This document shows positions 40,737-51,012 of a stretch of DNA of 64,000 nt, in pieces (positions within the stretch are counted from its first letter, which is position 1; each line of letters starts with the position of its first letter). Below the pieces are notes generated by a model. That model ran no database searches. It worked only from the letters and a program-made list of their open reading frames with translations, and was not told the DNA's origin. Origin of the DNA: Pachysolen tannophilus NRRL Y-2460 (lineage: Eukaryota; Ascomycota; Pichiomycetes; Alaninales; Pachysolenaceae); assembly GCA_001661245.1 (NCBI GenBank), contig KV454011.1, forward strand, positions 1,586,746 to 1,650,745, written 5' to 3'. Made by a program: the position numbers and the translations under genes.

Positions 40737-42445
40737 GATATTATTCAAATATTTATATTCAAGTGCAACCTATGCTTTAAGAAAATCAAAAAAATAAAAA
40801 AAGAATTCTAATTCGGTTTTATTAATGATAAAAAAAAAATTAATCTCTCTTGTACGAAATTTTGTAACAGCGGTTAATAAAGTTTACTTAAAATGATGAT
40901 GATTTTTATATCTGAGTTATTTATTTTTTTTTTATCTTTATTTGTTACTCTCTTTCACAAACTTAAGTTGCACTCTTTTTTTTTTTTTTTTTTTATTACT
41001 TTTAAAGATCCATGAGTCTATCAACTGATCAACTTATTAGTAAAAATAAAAAAATAAGAGAAAAAAAAGAAAGCGAAAAGAAAATAAAATACAAGAAAAA
41101 TAAGTATTAAAAAACTTAATTGTTTAAAATATAAAAAGTTACTTTGCGAATAAGCTGAAATGAAAGGCTAAAAAAAAAAATTAGAGAACATCATGCAAGC
41201 GAAACAGCGGAGAAGAAAATTGGAAAAGAATTCAAAATGGAGATTGAATGAGTTGACGGTTTATAATACTATTTTCAATGAAAAAGTATTGCAAAACGGA
41301 AACGTTTTCCATGAAAAACTTCTCCTCTTTTTTTTTTTCTTGGAGAAAAATTGAATAGCAAGTTTTTATTCTTTTGTTCTTTTGTTCTTTTGTTCTCTTG
41401 TTCTCTTGTTCCGGCTATGGCTTCCGTCATGAGCCTCTTTATCGCTCGCTATTATTATTTTTATTATTATTACTATTACTATTTATTATGGACCCTTTTT
41501 TAGTATGGTATGCACGGTGCGCATTCTCCGTACTTCCCGCGATAGTTTTACCGGCAAAAAAAGGCTTCTTCTTTTTTTTTTGTTTTTTTGTTTTTTTGTT
41601 TTTTTGTTTTTGTTTTGGTACTTTTGTACACGTAATGTGCACACACATTTATATGCAAACCCAAATCACAAATCACTCATCATACTTATACTAAAACTAA
41701 TACATCACTGTAGATACGGTTATTAAGTAATAGATGTAAAGATGTAAGTAGGTGAGGTAGGTATTAAAAGAGAAAATTAATTAATTAATTACATACGGGA
41801 AGAGAGATGAGTATACAGAAATTTGAAAAGCAAAATACGTACATGATGAAGTAGGTAAAAAATAAAGTGTTAGAATTGTAATTCATATTTAAGAATAAGC
41901 AAACAAAAATTGTGATTCTATAATTATTGATATATATTTTTTATCTTTTCAGTTTTTCTATTTGTTTGTTATGTAAGTTACTTATATATAAAACATTAAT
42001 TAAAAAGAATAACCTATAACAAGAAAACAAGAAAACTAAAAAAAAAAAAAAAAAAAAAAATTTACAAACTAAATTTAAAATTAGCGGATATTACTATAAG
42101 AATCAAATAAACTTGAATTCAGGTTAAAGAGTTGTATATAACTAATTATAATTATTCACCGCTAGTTAAATGATTAATATTATAAAGTCATGATAATAAT
42201 GTTGATAGCCTCTAAAAAAAAATAAAAAATTCTTTGCAGCCCTTGTCGTGTGATTTTTTTTCTGTGTGATTTTCACCAACTAAATGTGTATAAGCGACGT
42301 TTCCAAAAATTATACAAGAAGGTAGGTAAAGAGGTATACTTGGCTAAGTGTTATAATTATCGAAATCATTTGAATAGTTATTTGTTAAATTTTTTTTCTT
42401 TTTCTTCAACTAATTTAGTGGACTCATATTATTATTTTTTTCATA
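40737..42445. other. 1.7 kb divergent region upstream of the kinase and CUE1
   Basis: No gene seen. Contains T runs near 40977-40994, an 8-bp minisatellite (41369-41408), T7G-type units near 41575-41610 and a 24-base A run near 42037-42060. Long open frames here are translations of these repeats. Confidence 0.6.
41369..41408. repeat. 8-bp minisatellite TTCTTTTG/TTCTCTTG
   Basis: Three TTCTTTTG units are followed by two TTCTCTTG units, five in exact register. Confidence 0.9.
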
Positions 42446-43060
42446 ATGGATAGTTCAACAGCTACTTTCATATCGATATTGGTTGTTGCATTTATAGTGC
42501 TAAAATGGTTTATGGCTCCAAGTTCTACATCAAACTCACCGAATCAAAGGCTGTCAACAAGTTCTAATACTCGTGGCCAATCTTCTTCAACAAGTCGAAA
42601 TCAAATACAAAATCAACAATTTCAAAATAGAGAGCAAGGCCAACAATCAAGACTGCATCGTCAAGTTACTCAAGATATGATAGAAGTTGTACAATCTTTG
42701 GCCCCACAATTAAGCATTCCGCAAATTAGATACGATTTAGAAAGATCTGGATCTGTTGAAGCTACAGTTGAAAGATATTTAACAGAAGGAGGATTACCTT
42801 CTCCACCAAACTTGGAGAATGATGTTGATGGAAATATAGCTGATAAAACTGCCAAATCTGGATTATTTAAAAATTCTTCAAATTCTTCAAAATCAACTTC
42901 TTCTTCTATTGCTGATACTACTGCTGAGAAAAAAAAGATTGGTGGATGGGCTCAGACTAAAGAAGAAAGAGCCGCTAATGTACAAAGGAAAAGAGAAGAA
43001 ATGATTTTAAAAGCAAGACAAAGATTGAAATCACAATTGTCTAATGAAAAAAATTTCTAA
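42446..43060 (+). CDS. CUE1: ER membrane ubiquitin-conjugation factor Cue1
   Basis: 204 residues, matching the 203 of yeast Cue1. One N-terminal membrane anchor (about 7-23, FISILVVAFIVLKWFM) is followed by a Ser/Gln-rich linker with the Cue1-like NQRLSTSSNTRG. The CUE domain is at about 72-115: TQDMIEVVQSLAPQLSIPQI and RYDLERSGSVEATVERYL. The C-terminus (GGWAQTKEERAANVQRKREE and LKARQRLKSQL) fits the helical Ubc7-binding region. Cue1 recruits and activates Ubc7 at the ER for ERAD. It lies convergent with the SAP30-like gene, stops 169 bp apart. Confidence 0.92.
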   Translation: MDSSTATFISILVVAFIVLKWFMAPSSTSNSPNQRLSTSSNTRGQSSSTSRNQIQNQQFQNREQGQQSRLHRQVTQDMIEVVQSLAPQLSIPQIRYDLERSGSVEATVERYLTEGGLPSPPNLENDVDGNIADKTAKSGLFKNSSNSSKSTSSSIADTTAEKKKIGGWAQTKEERAANVQRKREEMILKARQRLKSQLSNEKNF

Positions 43061-43229
43061 TTCATTTATATACATATACATATATATATATATATATATA
43101 TAAATGAATCCATATAGTCTCACATACATAATACATAGATTGTATCTTTGTTTAAATGAATGAATAAAAATTTTTTATAATTATATTTATATAGATATAT
43201 ATATATTTATTGAATTTTTTCCTTTTTTC

Positions 43230-43706
43230 CTATTGATTATTAAATCTCAATTTAAAAGCCTTTTCTTGATTTTTAACTCTATATAAAAAATTAGTTATAA
43301 CTTCGCTTTCTTTAACGTTCATTCCCATAAAATGTTTTTTGCAAAGAGCTGCCAATTCAGGTTTAGCTATTCTATCTTTATGTTTATATGAGTAAGATTT
43401 TTTACCAATATCACTTTCTAATAAATATCCATACATTGTTAAAGAATCTTTTATATCATGATTTTTTAAATACATTTTTTTATAATTTCTTAATGATTTA
43501 TTAGGTAAATTTTCAAAATCTAAAGGTTCTGGTATCACTTTATCTTGAGGTCCATTTGAATTTATATGTTTTGCTAAAAATTCTTTTTGAGCTTGTTGTA
43601 ATGCTTGATTCCTTGCCTTTACCGAAGCCCTACTTGTGGATACTGCTTTTTCATTCTGTTTTGATTCAGACTCGGATGCTGAATGATCCGTTCTCCTTGG
43701 TGCCAT
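43230..43706 (-). CDS. SAP30: Sap30-like Sin3-binding protein
   Basis: 158 residues from the ATG at 43706. The N-terminus is polar and basic. The C-terminal ~95 residues (PLDFENLPNKSLRNYKKMYL through SYSYKHKDRIAKPELAALCK and the last helix FLYRVKNQEKAFKLRF) fit the Sap30 Sin3-binding domain, with the L..YK..Y start and a long final helix. Sap30 is a subunit of the Rpd3L histone deacetylase complex. The protein lacks the N-terminal zinc module of animal SAP30, as yeast forms do. Assignment is by pattern and moderately firm. Confidence 0.75.
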   Translation of the reverse strand: MAPRRTDHSASESESKQNEKAVSTSRASVKARNQALQQAQKEFLAKHINSNGPQDKVIPEPLDFENLPNKSLRNYKKMYLKNHDIKDSLTMYGYLLESDIGKKSYSYKHKDRIAKPELAALCKKHFMGMNVKESEVITNFLYRVKNQEKAFKLRFNNQ

Positions 43707-45332
43707 ATTTTTAAATCAATAAAATAATAATCACTTAGTAATTTATAAAAATTTTAAAGTTCATTTATTATTATTATTATTATTATTATAATTGTTCCAT
43801 CCTTCTACTTCTCCCCCCAAATTATAGAATTAGAGAATTAATTAAAGAATTAAAAGAATATAGAGAATTAAAAAAAAAAAAATCTTTTCCTAATTTGGAT
43901 TACTGCCTAATTGGGATATTACTATTTTTGGAAGAATAGTAATTAATTTTTATTGTTATCTTTAAATTTACTTTGGATTCAATTGATTAACTGATAATGT
44001 CACAAGGAAAATTATCAAATTAATTATTATATAAGGACAAAGGGCAAAGAAATTCAAGTCAAAATTAAATTCTATTGCTACAGTAATAATAACTAACTAT
44101 ATTGTTTTTTTTTTTTAATATTAATCTTGGTATTATTTGCGGCCATATAGCACGAGTTGCATCTGCACGTAAAGAATTTTTTTTTTTTAGTTCGTCATTT
44201 TTTAATATTCTCAAAGCTGTTGAAAAGTATGTACGAAAAATGAAAAAATAAAAAAATAAAAAAAAAGCTTCGGAGCTTCGTTCCATAAGGAGAAACTGGG
44301 GTTCTTATTAATATTAGTAAAAAAAAAAATTAACATTTACCCCAATATTAAAAGTAATAGATTTAAGTAAAGTTTGGACCTATAATGTAATTTTTGAGAC
44401 TTAAAATAAAAATTTTCTTTTTTTATTTTTTTTTTTAAACAAGGGCCAAATTCCAAATGTCAATTGACTTTTACAAAAGGTACTAAAAAGTTTCTTTTCA
44501 AGTCTAGAATTTTAATTAAAGTAGCAATGGAAGACACGAATTTTAGATTTTTTTTGGTATAATTCTTAATTTTTAATTTTTTTTATCTATTCAGTACTAT
44601 TACTATATCAATAATAATTTGCAAAAAAAATCAGAGAATTGTACTAACCTGATATCAATGGTACCTACGAATTGATAATTGGAATTTATATTGCCCTACG
44701 AAAAGTTTTAATCAGTTTGTCTAAGTTGTGAAAAGTGGCAAAAATAGTTTTTTGCCTTGTAACATCGGCGATAGCATATAAGACTCCTCTTCAGCCGTAC
44801 AATAATAAAAAATATCGATTTTAAAGTTTTTTAAAGTTGAAATTAAACTTTTTGTTTATCTATAAGCCGCCGCTGTAGTTTACAAAAAAAAAAACACAAA
44901 AAAATGTAAGAAAACAAGAAAACAGAAAACAAAATACCAATAATAATATNNNNNNNNNNNNNNNNNNNNNNNNNNNNNNNNNNNNNNNNNNNNNNNNNNN
45001 NNNNNNNNNNNNNNNNNNNNNNNNNNNNNNNNNNNNNNNNNNNNNNNNNNNNNNNNNNNNNNNNNNNNNNNNNNNNNNNNNNNNNNNNNNNNNNNNNNNN
45101 NNNNNNNNNNNNNNNNNNNNNNNNNNNNNNNNNNNNNNNNNNNNNNNNNNNNNNNNNNNNNNNNNNNNNNNNNNNNNNNNNNNNNNNNNNNNNNNNNNNN
45201 NNNNNNNNNNNNNNNNNNNNNNNNNNNNNNNNNNNNNNNNNNNNNNNNNNNNNNNNNNNNNNGTTTTCCAAAAAAAAAAAACCCAAAAAAATGTTAGAAA
45301 ACCCAGAAAACCGAAAACCAAATTCCCATTAT

Positions 45333-45371
<39 letters not shown>

Positions 45372-46718
45372 TTAATTAGGACTAAACTTAAAACGGTCTT
45401 CTCATGAGCAAATATGTAAAGTATGAAATAAATGGATACAAGAGATCCAGGCGTTTATAATTAGCAATTAAAGAATAGTACTAGTTCCAAATTCTATAGC
45501 AAAGTGGCGATATTTTTTTTTTTTTTTTTTTTTTTTATTTAATAAACATTCAAAAAATTTTGTTGTATATCTACGTTATTTCCTCATCACCCTTGTGGTA
45601 CTTATTTCAGCTATACAAATTTCTTTTTATTTTTTTTAATTAGAGGTAATAGTCTGTAACTAGTATTGGATTGGAGAAATCATGCGCATACGTAATTGAA
45701 AAAAATAAAAAAATTAAAAAAAATTTAAAATTTAAATAATATTTTTTATTTTTATTTTTTATTTTTTCTTTCTTTCTTCTGTTCTCTCTTCCTGATCCTG
45801 GACTTTTTACGCAAATCAAAAAAGCAAAAAAAGAAAAAAAAAAGGCCGGAGTGAGTTCTGTAGGTGAAAATCCCTGACCCTTTTTCTTCAAGAAAGGAAC
45901 CTTTCTTGCAGGCGGCGGTAGATTTAAATCTAGGCAGTTCGGGCAACTTAAAGATAAATAGATAGAGATAACTTCGATAATAATAATAAATATTAATAAT
46001 AATAATAATAGTAATAATGGATTGACGTATCTCAGTTATCCTTTAGCTCTTCCATCCAGACTTTTTGATCTTCCATATATATATATATATATATGTAAGT
46101 AATACAATTATTAAAACTTTGAATTTTAAAATTAATCAGAGGAGACTTTTTGTTTATTTTTTTCTTTTCTTTTGCTATACAATCAATTAATGTTTCAATG
46201 CATTGATCTCGAAAAAAAATTACAAGAATCTTACGGGACTGCAACATTATACCTATAAAAAGTTAATGTAGACTACTTGATTGGAAAATGTCAATATTAT
46301 TACTTCATCAATTTTCTCAACCTTTTTTTTTTCTTTTGTTTTTTTTTATTTAAGGTTTTTCACCGTATGTACCAATCTGCAAGCTTACAATAAGGTAGCG
46401 GCATGAAAGGGCAGAGCTTAAGTTTATTTTTATACCAGACAGACATTTGGAAACGGATGATGAATAAAATTAAAGTAGAAAAGAAAAAATTGGCTACTTG
46501 CTGATAAATAGATGAATTTAAGCTGATGGTTTGGTCAGGCTCAGGTTTAGACTTGCAGGAACGAAAGAGAATATATAAAATAACCTATTTAACCGCTTGA
46601 TTATAAAGTATCTCTATCTCTATCTTTATCTATATGGTTAAAAAATCTATTTGTATTTAAGAAAATAATATTTTTTTTTTGTTTCTTCTTTCTCCACTTG
46701 AATAATAATTCATAAAAT
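43707..46718. other. 3 kb gene-poor region with an assembly gap
   Basis: Promoter side of both the SAP30-like gene and the WOPR box A frame. It consists mostly of A/T runs, AT microsatellites and unstructured AT-rich sequence, and no gene is supported. A short hairpin (GGCAAAAA to TTTTTGCC) lies at 44737-44756. It includes 313 N and flanking duplicate sequences. This is the longest gene-free stretch in the window. Confidence 0.7.
44950..45262. other. Assembly gap, 313 N
   Basis: Unresolved bases. The ~75 bases before the gap (44878-44949) and after it (45263-45338) are imperfect copies of each other in the same orientation. Confidence 0.99.
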
Positions 46719-47018
46719 ATGGAATCATATCACGGATTAATTTTAACACCTAGAGATGCTATTGTCTTATTAGAAGCAGCAAGAGTTGGACTAATTCCAA
46801 AGATAACGAGAAGATTAAGTGAATTTGAACGTCAAAAAGTTATTAGAAATGGCTCAGTTTTCATCTGGGATGAATCTGAGAGTGGAATGAAAAGATGGAC
46901 TGATGGTAAATCATGGAGTGCAAGTAGAGTTAGTGGTAGTTTTTTAATTTATAAAGAAATGGAAAATACTAAAAATTTTTCATTTTTTGAAAATAATCCA
47001 AAAAAACCTACATATTAA
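46719..47018 (+). CDS. WOPR-domain box A only (Wor1/Gti1/Pac2 family), truncated
   Basis: 99 residues from an ATG in AAAATATG context. Nearly the whole product is WOPR box A: YHGLILTPRDAIVLLEAARV, LIPKITRRLSEFERQKVI, NGSVFIWDESESGMKRWTDG, KSWSASRVSGSFLIYKEM. Family members such as Wor1, Mit1, Ryp1 and Gti1 carry box A and box B in one protein, where the two intertwine to bind DNA. Here a stop comes about 12 residues after box A, and box B is on the opposite strand at 47148-48176. All hallmark residues of box A are intact, so decay is recent or the break is artificial. These factors are master switches of morphology, mating type or filamentation. The long upstream region fits that kind of gene. 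Confidence 0.88.
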   Translation: MESYHGLILTPRDAIVLLEAARVGLIPKITRRLSEFERQKVIRNGSVFIWDESESGMKRWTDGKSWSASRVSGSFLIYKEMENTKNFSFFENNPKKPTY

Positions 47019-47055
47019 TGATATATGAGCAGCAGCAACTAACGAAAGCTTTTAG

Positions 47056-47061
47056 AATAAA

Positions 47062-47092
<31 letters not shown>

Positions 47093-47135
47093 GTAATAAT
47101 ACAAAAAAAAAAAATAATAATAATAATAATAATTA
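47056..47135. repeat. AAT trinucleotide tract between the two WOPR halves
   Basis: About 20 AAT units, interrupted by AAA, AGT, ACA and an A run. It lies between the convergent ends of the two WOPR halves, at the likely left breakpoint. CAACTAAC and TTTTAG just before it (47037-47055) resemble a 3' splice site but have no convincing donor. Confidence 0.85.
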
Positions 47136-47147
47136 ATTTTTCTTTTA

Positions 47148-48176
47148 CTAGTTGAAAGTTCTATCTAAGGCAGTCAAAAATTGACCATCCTCCCTATAAG
47201 AAGAACTTTCAATACTATGACGATGCAGATGCATTAAACCAGCCATTGGAATATTAGGATCCGTACCATCTACGGTTAAACTATTATTATATTTGATTTG
47301 TTCCAATGGGGGTAATCTTAAATGATACTGATTTTCATTAATTGAATTATTTTGAATCTTATTATCAACTTGTAAATATGCCTGATATTTAGGGGGTGTT
47401 GTATAATCTCCTCCTGAAATATACAGAATTTGTTGTTGTTTATCATTAGGTATATTTGAAGGTATTGTTACCAATGGAGGAAGCCTTGGAGATACATTTT
47501 CAGTATTAATACTTGTAAAAGAATCATAACTGTTTGTAGTATTAGCACTGGAAAAAGCAGCAGATGTGTTTTGATTGTTGGTGTTGACTGTTGGTGAATA
47601 ACTATTAGGCAGACGACTGCCCCCTTGTATTTCTGTAGCATCATCTGAAGGAGACCTGGAGACAATAGTAGTAGCATTTATAGAATTTATAGCATTTGTG
47701 GGTTGGAGTCTCAGCTGCAGTTGCAGTTGCACTTGAGCTTGCAGTTGTACTTGAGCTTGCAGTTGCAGCTGGAGTTGTTGTTGTCGCATAATTGTGTCCA
47801 GAGAAAGATCAGTAAATATATCTTGGTAAGCTAGAATATGCTCTGGATACAATTCTTTATTATATAAAATATTTGCAAATAATGGATTCAGGCTTGGCCT
47901 AATCAATTTTTCAATATGAGCCAGACCCAGTCTTGAACTTGAAGAATGTCCATGAGAAGAATTCAAATGTGAATCTCTTAAATAAGAATCATTAACATAA
48001 CTAATCAAATGTAATTTCAGTTTATTTTTCAAATTTAAAGAAAAACTTTGTTTAATTAATCCATTACTTTTATATCTATAAGTGTCATGATTAGAGCCGT
48101 TAATACAATCCAATTTTTTTTTCGGCAAACCTTTTGAATTTTTTGATGTAGAGTTTATTACATAGATAGATAGATC
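47148..48176 (-). CDS. WOPR-domain box B plus regulator tail, lacking a start codon
   Basis: The open frame runs from an in-frame TAG (48179-48177) to the stop at 47148. It contains no ATG before box B; the first Met is about 120 codons in. Box B is TYRYKSNGLIKQSFSLNLKN and LKLHLISYVND, the second half of the WOPR DNA-binding domain. It is followed by a Gln/Leu alternating tract, Ser/Thr/Asn-rich sequence and Pro-rich PRLPPLVTIP and RLPPLEQI, as in the activation tails of Wor1-type factors. With no start and no box A it looks like the 3' part of a gene whose 5' part is the opposed frame at 46719-47018. Box B residues are intact. A trans-spliced or separately initiated gene is possible but less likely. 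Confidence 0.8.
   Translation of the reverse strand, partial: DLSIYVINSTSKNSKGLPKKKLDCINGSNHDTYRYKSNGLIKQSFSLNLKNKLKLHLISYVNDSYLRDSHLNSSHGHSSSSRLGLAHIEKLIRPSLNPLFANILYNKELYPEHILAYQDIFTDLSLDTIMRQQQLQLQLQAQVQLQAQVQLQLQLRLQPTNAINSINATTIVSRSPSDDATEIQGGSRLPNSYSPTVNTNNQNTSAAFSSANTTNSYDSFTSINTENVSPRLPPLVTIPSNIPNDKQQQILYISGGDYTTPPKYQAYLQVDNKIQNNSINENQYHLRLPPLEQIKYNNSLTVDGTDPNIPMAGLMHLHRHSIESSSYREDGQFLTALDRTFN
47731..47766 (-). repeat. 18-bp tandem duplication coding for Gln/Leu repeats
   Basis: ACTTGAGCTTGCAGTTGT and ACTTGAGCTTGCAGTTGC follow each other directly. They code in the minus frame for part of an alternating QLQAQV tract. Confidence 0.9.
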
Positions 48177-49623
48177 CTAATACCTACGGGAGGGATCTAA
48201 ATTTAAAAATAATTTCCAAAGGATGATTTAATATGAAGCTGATGTTTCAAATTTTAATAAAACAAATAATAAAAAAGAAAGAAAAAAAAACAGTATTTGA
48301 AAAGAAAAAGGGGCAAAAAAATCATTAATTAATTACCAAAACTACAAACAATGATCGCCACCCAGTTGATTACAGAGCAATAAAAAAAAAGACTAGTTTT
48401 TCATTATCAGCGTAAACATTAAAGAAATCATTTGATACTTTAAAAATGAAATTGTTTGCTTAGAAATTAAGGTTTTTTTTTTCTTTTCTTCTCCAAAACA
48501 GATAACAAGATTTACAAATACATCAGTTGGAACTAAGTAAAACAACTAGTGTGTGTGTGCAATTAAACAAAATTACAACGTTCAGTAAAGAAGTAACTAA
48601 CATTCTACTAATATTTATCTTCGTTGCCTTTCTTTTTTTTTTTTTATGGTCCATGTAGTCCGATGCTTGTCTTTTTTCCTGGCCTAACTAGAGCATAATT
48701 TTGAATTGCCCTGAAATCTAGAATTTAGTTAACAAAAAGATTAAATAGACAATTAAATAGATAAAACAGATACAATTAAACACATTTACAATAGAACCTT
48801 TCTGACGACATAATAAAATGGTCATTTGGTTTAAGCAAGTTGGGTAAAACATAAATATATAAATATATTAATATATATATATTAATTATAAAAAGAAAAA
48901 AAAAAATCCATCATCCTTCACATTTGAAACCGCATATGCAATGAACTTAATTGCATATATATTACATTAATTTAGCTCTTTTTGGACTTTTTTTTTTATT
49001 TTTATTTTTTTTTTATTTGTTAAACTCCAACCAAGAACTAGGTAGATATGAACTCCGAACTTTAAAATAAAAAAAAAAAAAAAAAAAATTACGTGAATTG
49101 GTTGGTGGACGGGAAAAGAGAAATAAGTTATTGCTATGCAGACAGTTGCTATTTGATGTTTAGCGCTGCATTAGAAAGTCAATTAGAGATCGATCAATTG
49201 ACTAATTAAACAAACTATAAAGAGAGAAAAACTCATATAACTCGTAAAACTTGATCGGAAAAATAACAATTACAAAATACTTTTCTCCTACCCAATCATT
49301 GTGATAATACCAGAAAAGGATGATCATCTACTTTTAATCATTTCAAAAGGCGGTAGCATTTTGGTTGAAGCAATTTGGATTTTGCTCTTTGTTATCTGGG
49401 ATATATGACTTTCTTTATTCTTCCTTTGTTCTTCCTCCGTGTTAATTTTGCAATCACAAATGGTAGTGCAAGAAAGTACAATATAAAATTGTATTGAAGA
49501 AATTAAAAGGAAAGAAGAAAAAAAAAATTATAGTATGGAGCTAGTAATAATAATACTTATAAAATATTGAACAACAAAAAAAAGGGAAGAAAAAGTATCT
49601 TGGTGTTGGTTCTCTTATAGATC
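48177..49623. other. 1.4 kb intergenic region upstream of RAI1
   Basis: No gene seen. I looked on the minus strand for a second WOPR box A that could precede box B and found none. AT tracts, A runs near 49068-49088 and a short GT tract near 48551-48560 are present. Confidence 0.6.
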
Positions 49624-50859
49624 ATGTCGAATGTAAAGCACTTCCCACTTATATCTCGGTCGAAAAATACTGCTTTGAAGCAGCCAAAGGAAATTTCAAG
49701 CTTTTCAAGAAATATTGAAGGTGAATATCTTCAAGATGATTCGAGTTTAAGTTACTATTATTTACCAGATTCGGATGTTGGACAAGATCAGATTGATTTA
49801 TCTGCAGGATTTAAAGATTTTATTCAGTTTGATCCTGAAAGAGATGGTGAGTTTACTGGATTGTTAAAATGTATTGAAAATTATGAAAGAAGTATGGATT
49901 CTAAGTTAAAAGTTGATATTATCTCATGGAGAGGTATAATGACAAAATTATTAATTTTACCCTATGAAAATAGAAATGAAATAGATCTTAATATTATTAG
50001 ATTTGATGGTCAAATTTTTATACAATCAGATAAAAAACTTGATTTAAAAAGACAAGAAGAAGAAAAGCTGTCCCAAACCGATCAATTGAAAAAACTTACA
50101 TTTAGTGGTTATAAATTTGAAGTTGCAAGTACTTTAAGTCAACCATGGCTGCAGTCTACAAGAAAAGAGATTGAAACTAGAAGGAAAAGAAAAGTGAATA
50201 ATATTGAACAATATTGTTCTGTTGTAAAGACAGGAATAGGGAAAGTTAAATATTGTATTGGAGGAGAAGTTGATTGTGTATGGGATTATAAACCTTCTAA
50301 AGAAGAAGAATTGGAAACGAATGATGATCCATTGACTCATTACGTTGAATTGAAAACCTCGAGAATCTTGGATCAACCAGGGCAAGTTTTTAATTTCGAA
50401 AAAAAATTGTTTAAGACTTGGGCACAATGTTTTTTAATTGGTATAAGGAAAGTAATATACGGATTTAGAGATGATAATTTAATATTGAGGAGCGTTGAAG
50501 AATATAAGACTGATGAAATTCCATTATTGTTTAAACAAAATCCATTAAATCAACAGCAACAGCAACAGCAGCATCAGAAGAATCCAGCTAAAAAGGCAAA
50601 ACATTTAAACAAATGTATGGATTCCCTAAAGTTTTTTGGATCCTTATTGGAATTTATTGTTGATAATATACCAGATGATGAAACTAAACTGTGGAGATTA
50701 AGTTATCATCCAAATTCGAATAAAGATTACTTGCATTTAACTCAGTTGGATGTATTAGAAGCTAACGAATTGTTAAATGGTGAAAATAGTATTTTGACTT
50801 CTGATTTTAAAAATTGGAGAAAAGAATTAAAAGAAAAAATAAATTCCACTTCAAATTGA
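49624..50859 (+). CDS. RAI1: Rai1/DXO-family decapping nuclease, Rat1 partner
   Basis: 411 residues (yeast Rai1 is 387). WRGIMTKLLILPYE, EQYCSVVKTGIGKVKYCIGG, EVDCVWDY (metal-binding Glu and Asp) and HYVELKTSR (Glu-x-Lys) are the conserved active-site motifs, in order and intact. LFKTWAQCFLIGI and a YGFRDDN-type motif follow. Rai1 stabilises the 5'-3' exonuclease Rat1 in the nucleus and removes incomplete or non-canonical mRNA caps. A short Gln run (about 307-313) lies before the last helix. It converges with BRL1, stops 154 bp apart. Confidence 0.94.
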   Translation: MSNVKHFPLISRSKNTALKQPKEISSFSRNIEGEYLQDDSSLSYYYLPDSDVGQDQIDLSAGFKDFIQFDPERDGEFTGLLKCIENYERSMDSKLKVDIISWRGIMTKLLILPYENRNEIDLNIIRFDGQIFIQSDKKLDLKRQEEEKLSQTDQLKKLTFSGYKFEVASTLSQPWLQSTRKEIETRRKRKVNNIEQYCSVVKTGIGKVKYCIGGEVDCVWDYKPSKEEELETNDDPLTHYVELKTSRILDQPGQVFNFEKKLFKTWAQCFLIGIRKVIYGFRDDNLILRSVEEYKTDEIPLLFKQNPLNQQQQQQQHQKNPAKKAKHLNKCMDSLKFFGSLLEFIVDNIPDDETKLWRLSYHPNSNKDYLHLTQLDVLEANELLNGENSILTSDFKNWRKELKEKINSTSN

Positions 50860-51012
50860 AGACGCATATATATTTAAAGTTTTTCAACCTATATTATAAT
50901 GTATTTTATTAGAACTTTTATATATGAAAATAAATAAAAATAGACCAAATTCTCTAGACTATATACCAAATTTTACTTTTTAAAGAAAGTTTTTTTTTCT
51001 TTTTTTTTTTGT

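Noticed and set aside
41374-41726. Phe/Leu-rich frames in the kinase-CUE1 intergenic region
   Set aside because: They are translations of T-rich microsatellites.
42250-42453. 67-codon frame just upstream of CUE1
   Set aside because: It starts with a non-ATG codon, overlaps the CUE1 start and has no recognisable features.
44641-44760. TACTAAC and a hairpin in the 3 kb gene-poor stretch, as a hint of an intron or small RNA
   Set aside because: No donor, acceptor or adjoining coding sequence, and the hairpin is an A/T-run pairing common in this genome.
44843-45321. Open frames spanning the N gap
   Set aside because: They consist mainly of unknown bases and A/T runs.
48541-49620. Possible second WOPR box A upstream of the minus-strand box B
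   Set aside because: I read the minus strand and saw no sequence resembling the TRRLSE, VFIWDE or RWTDGK blocks.
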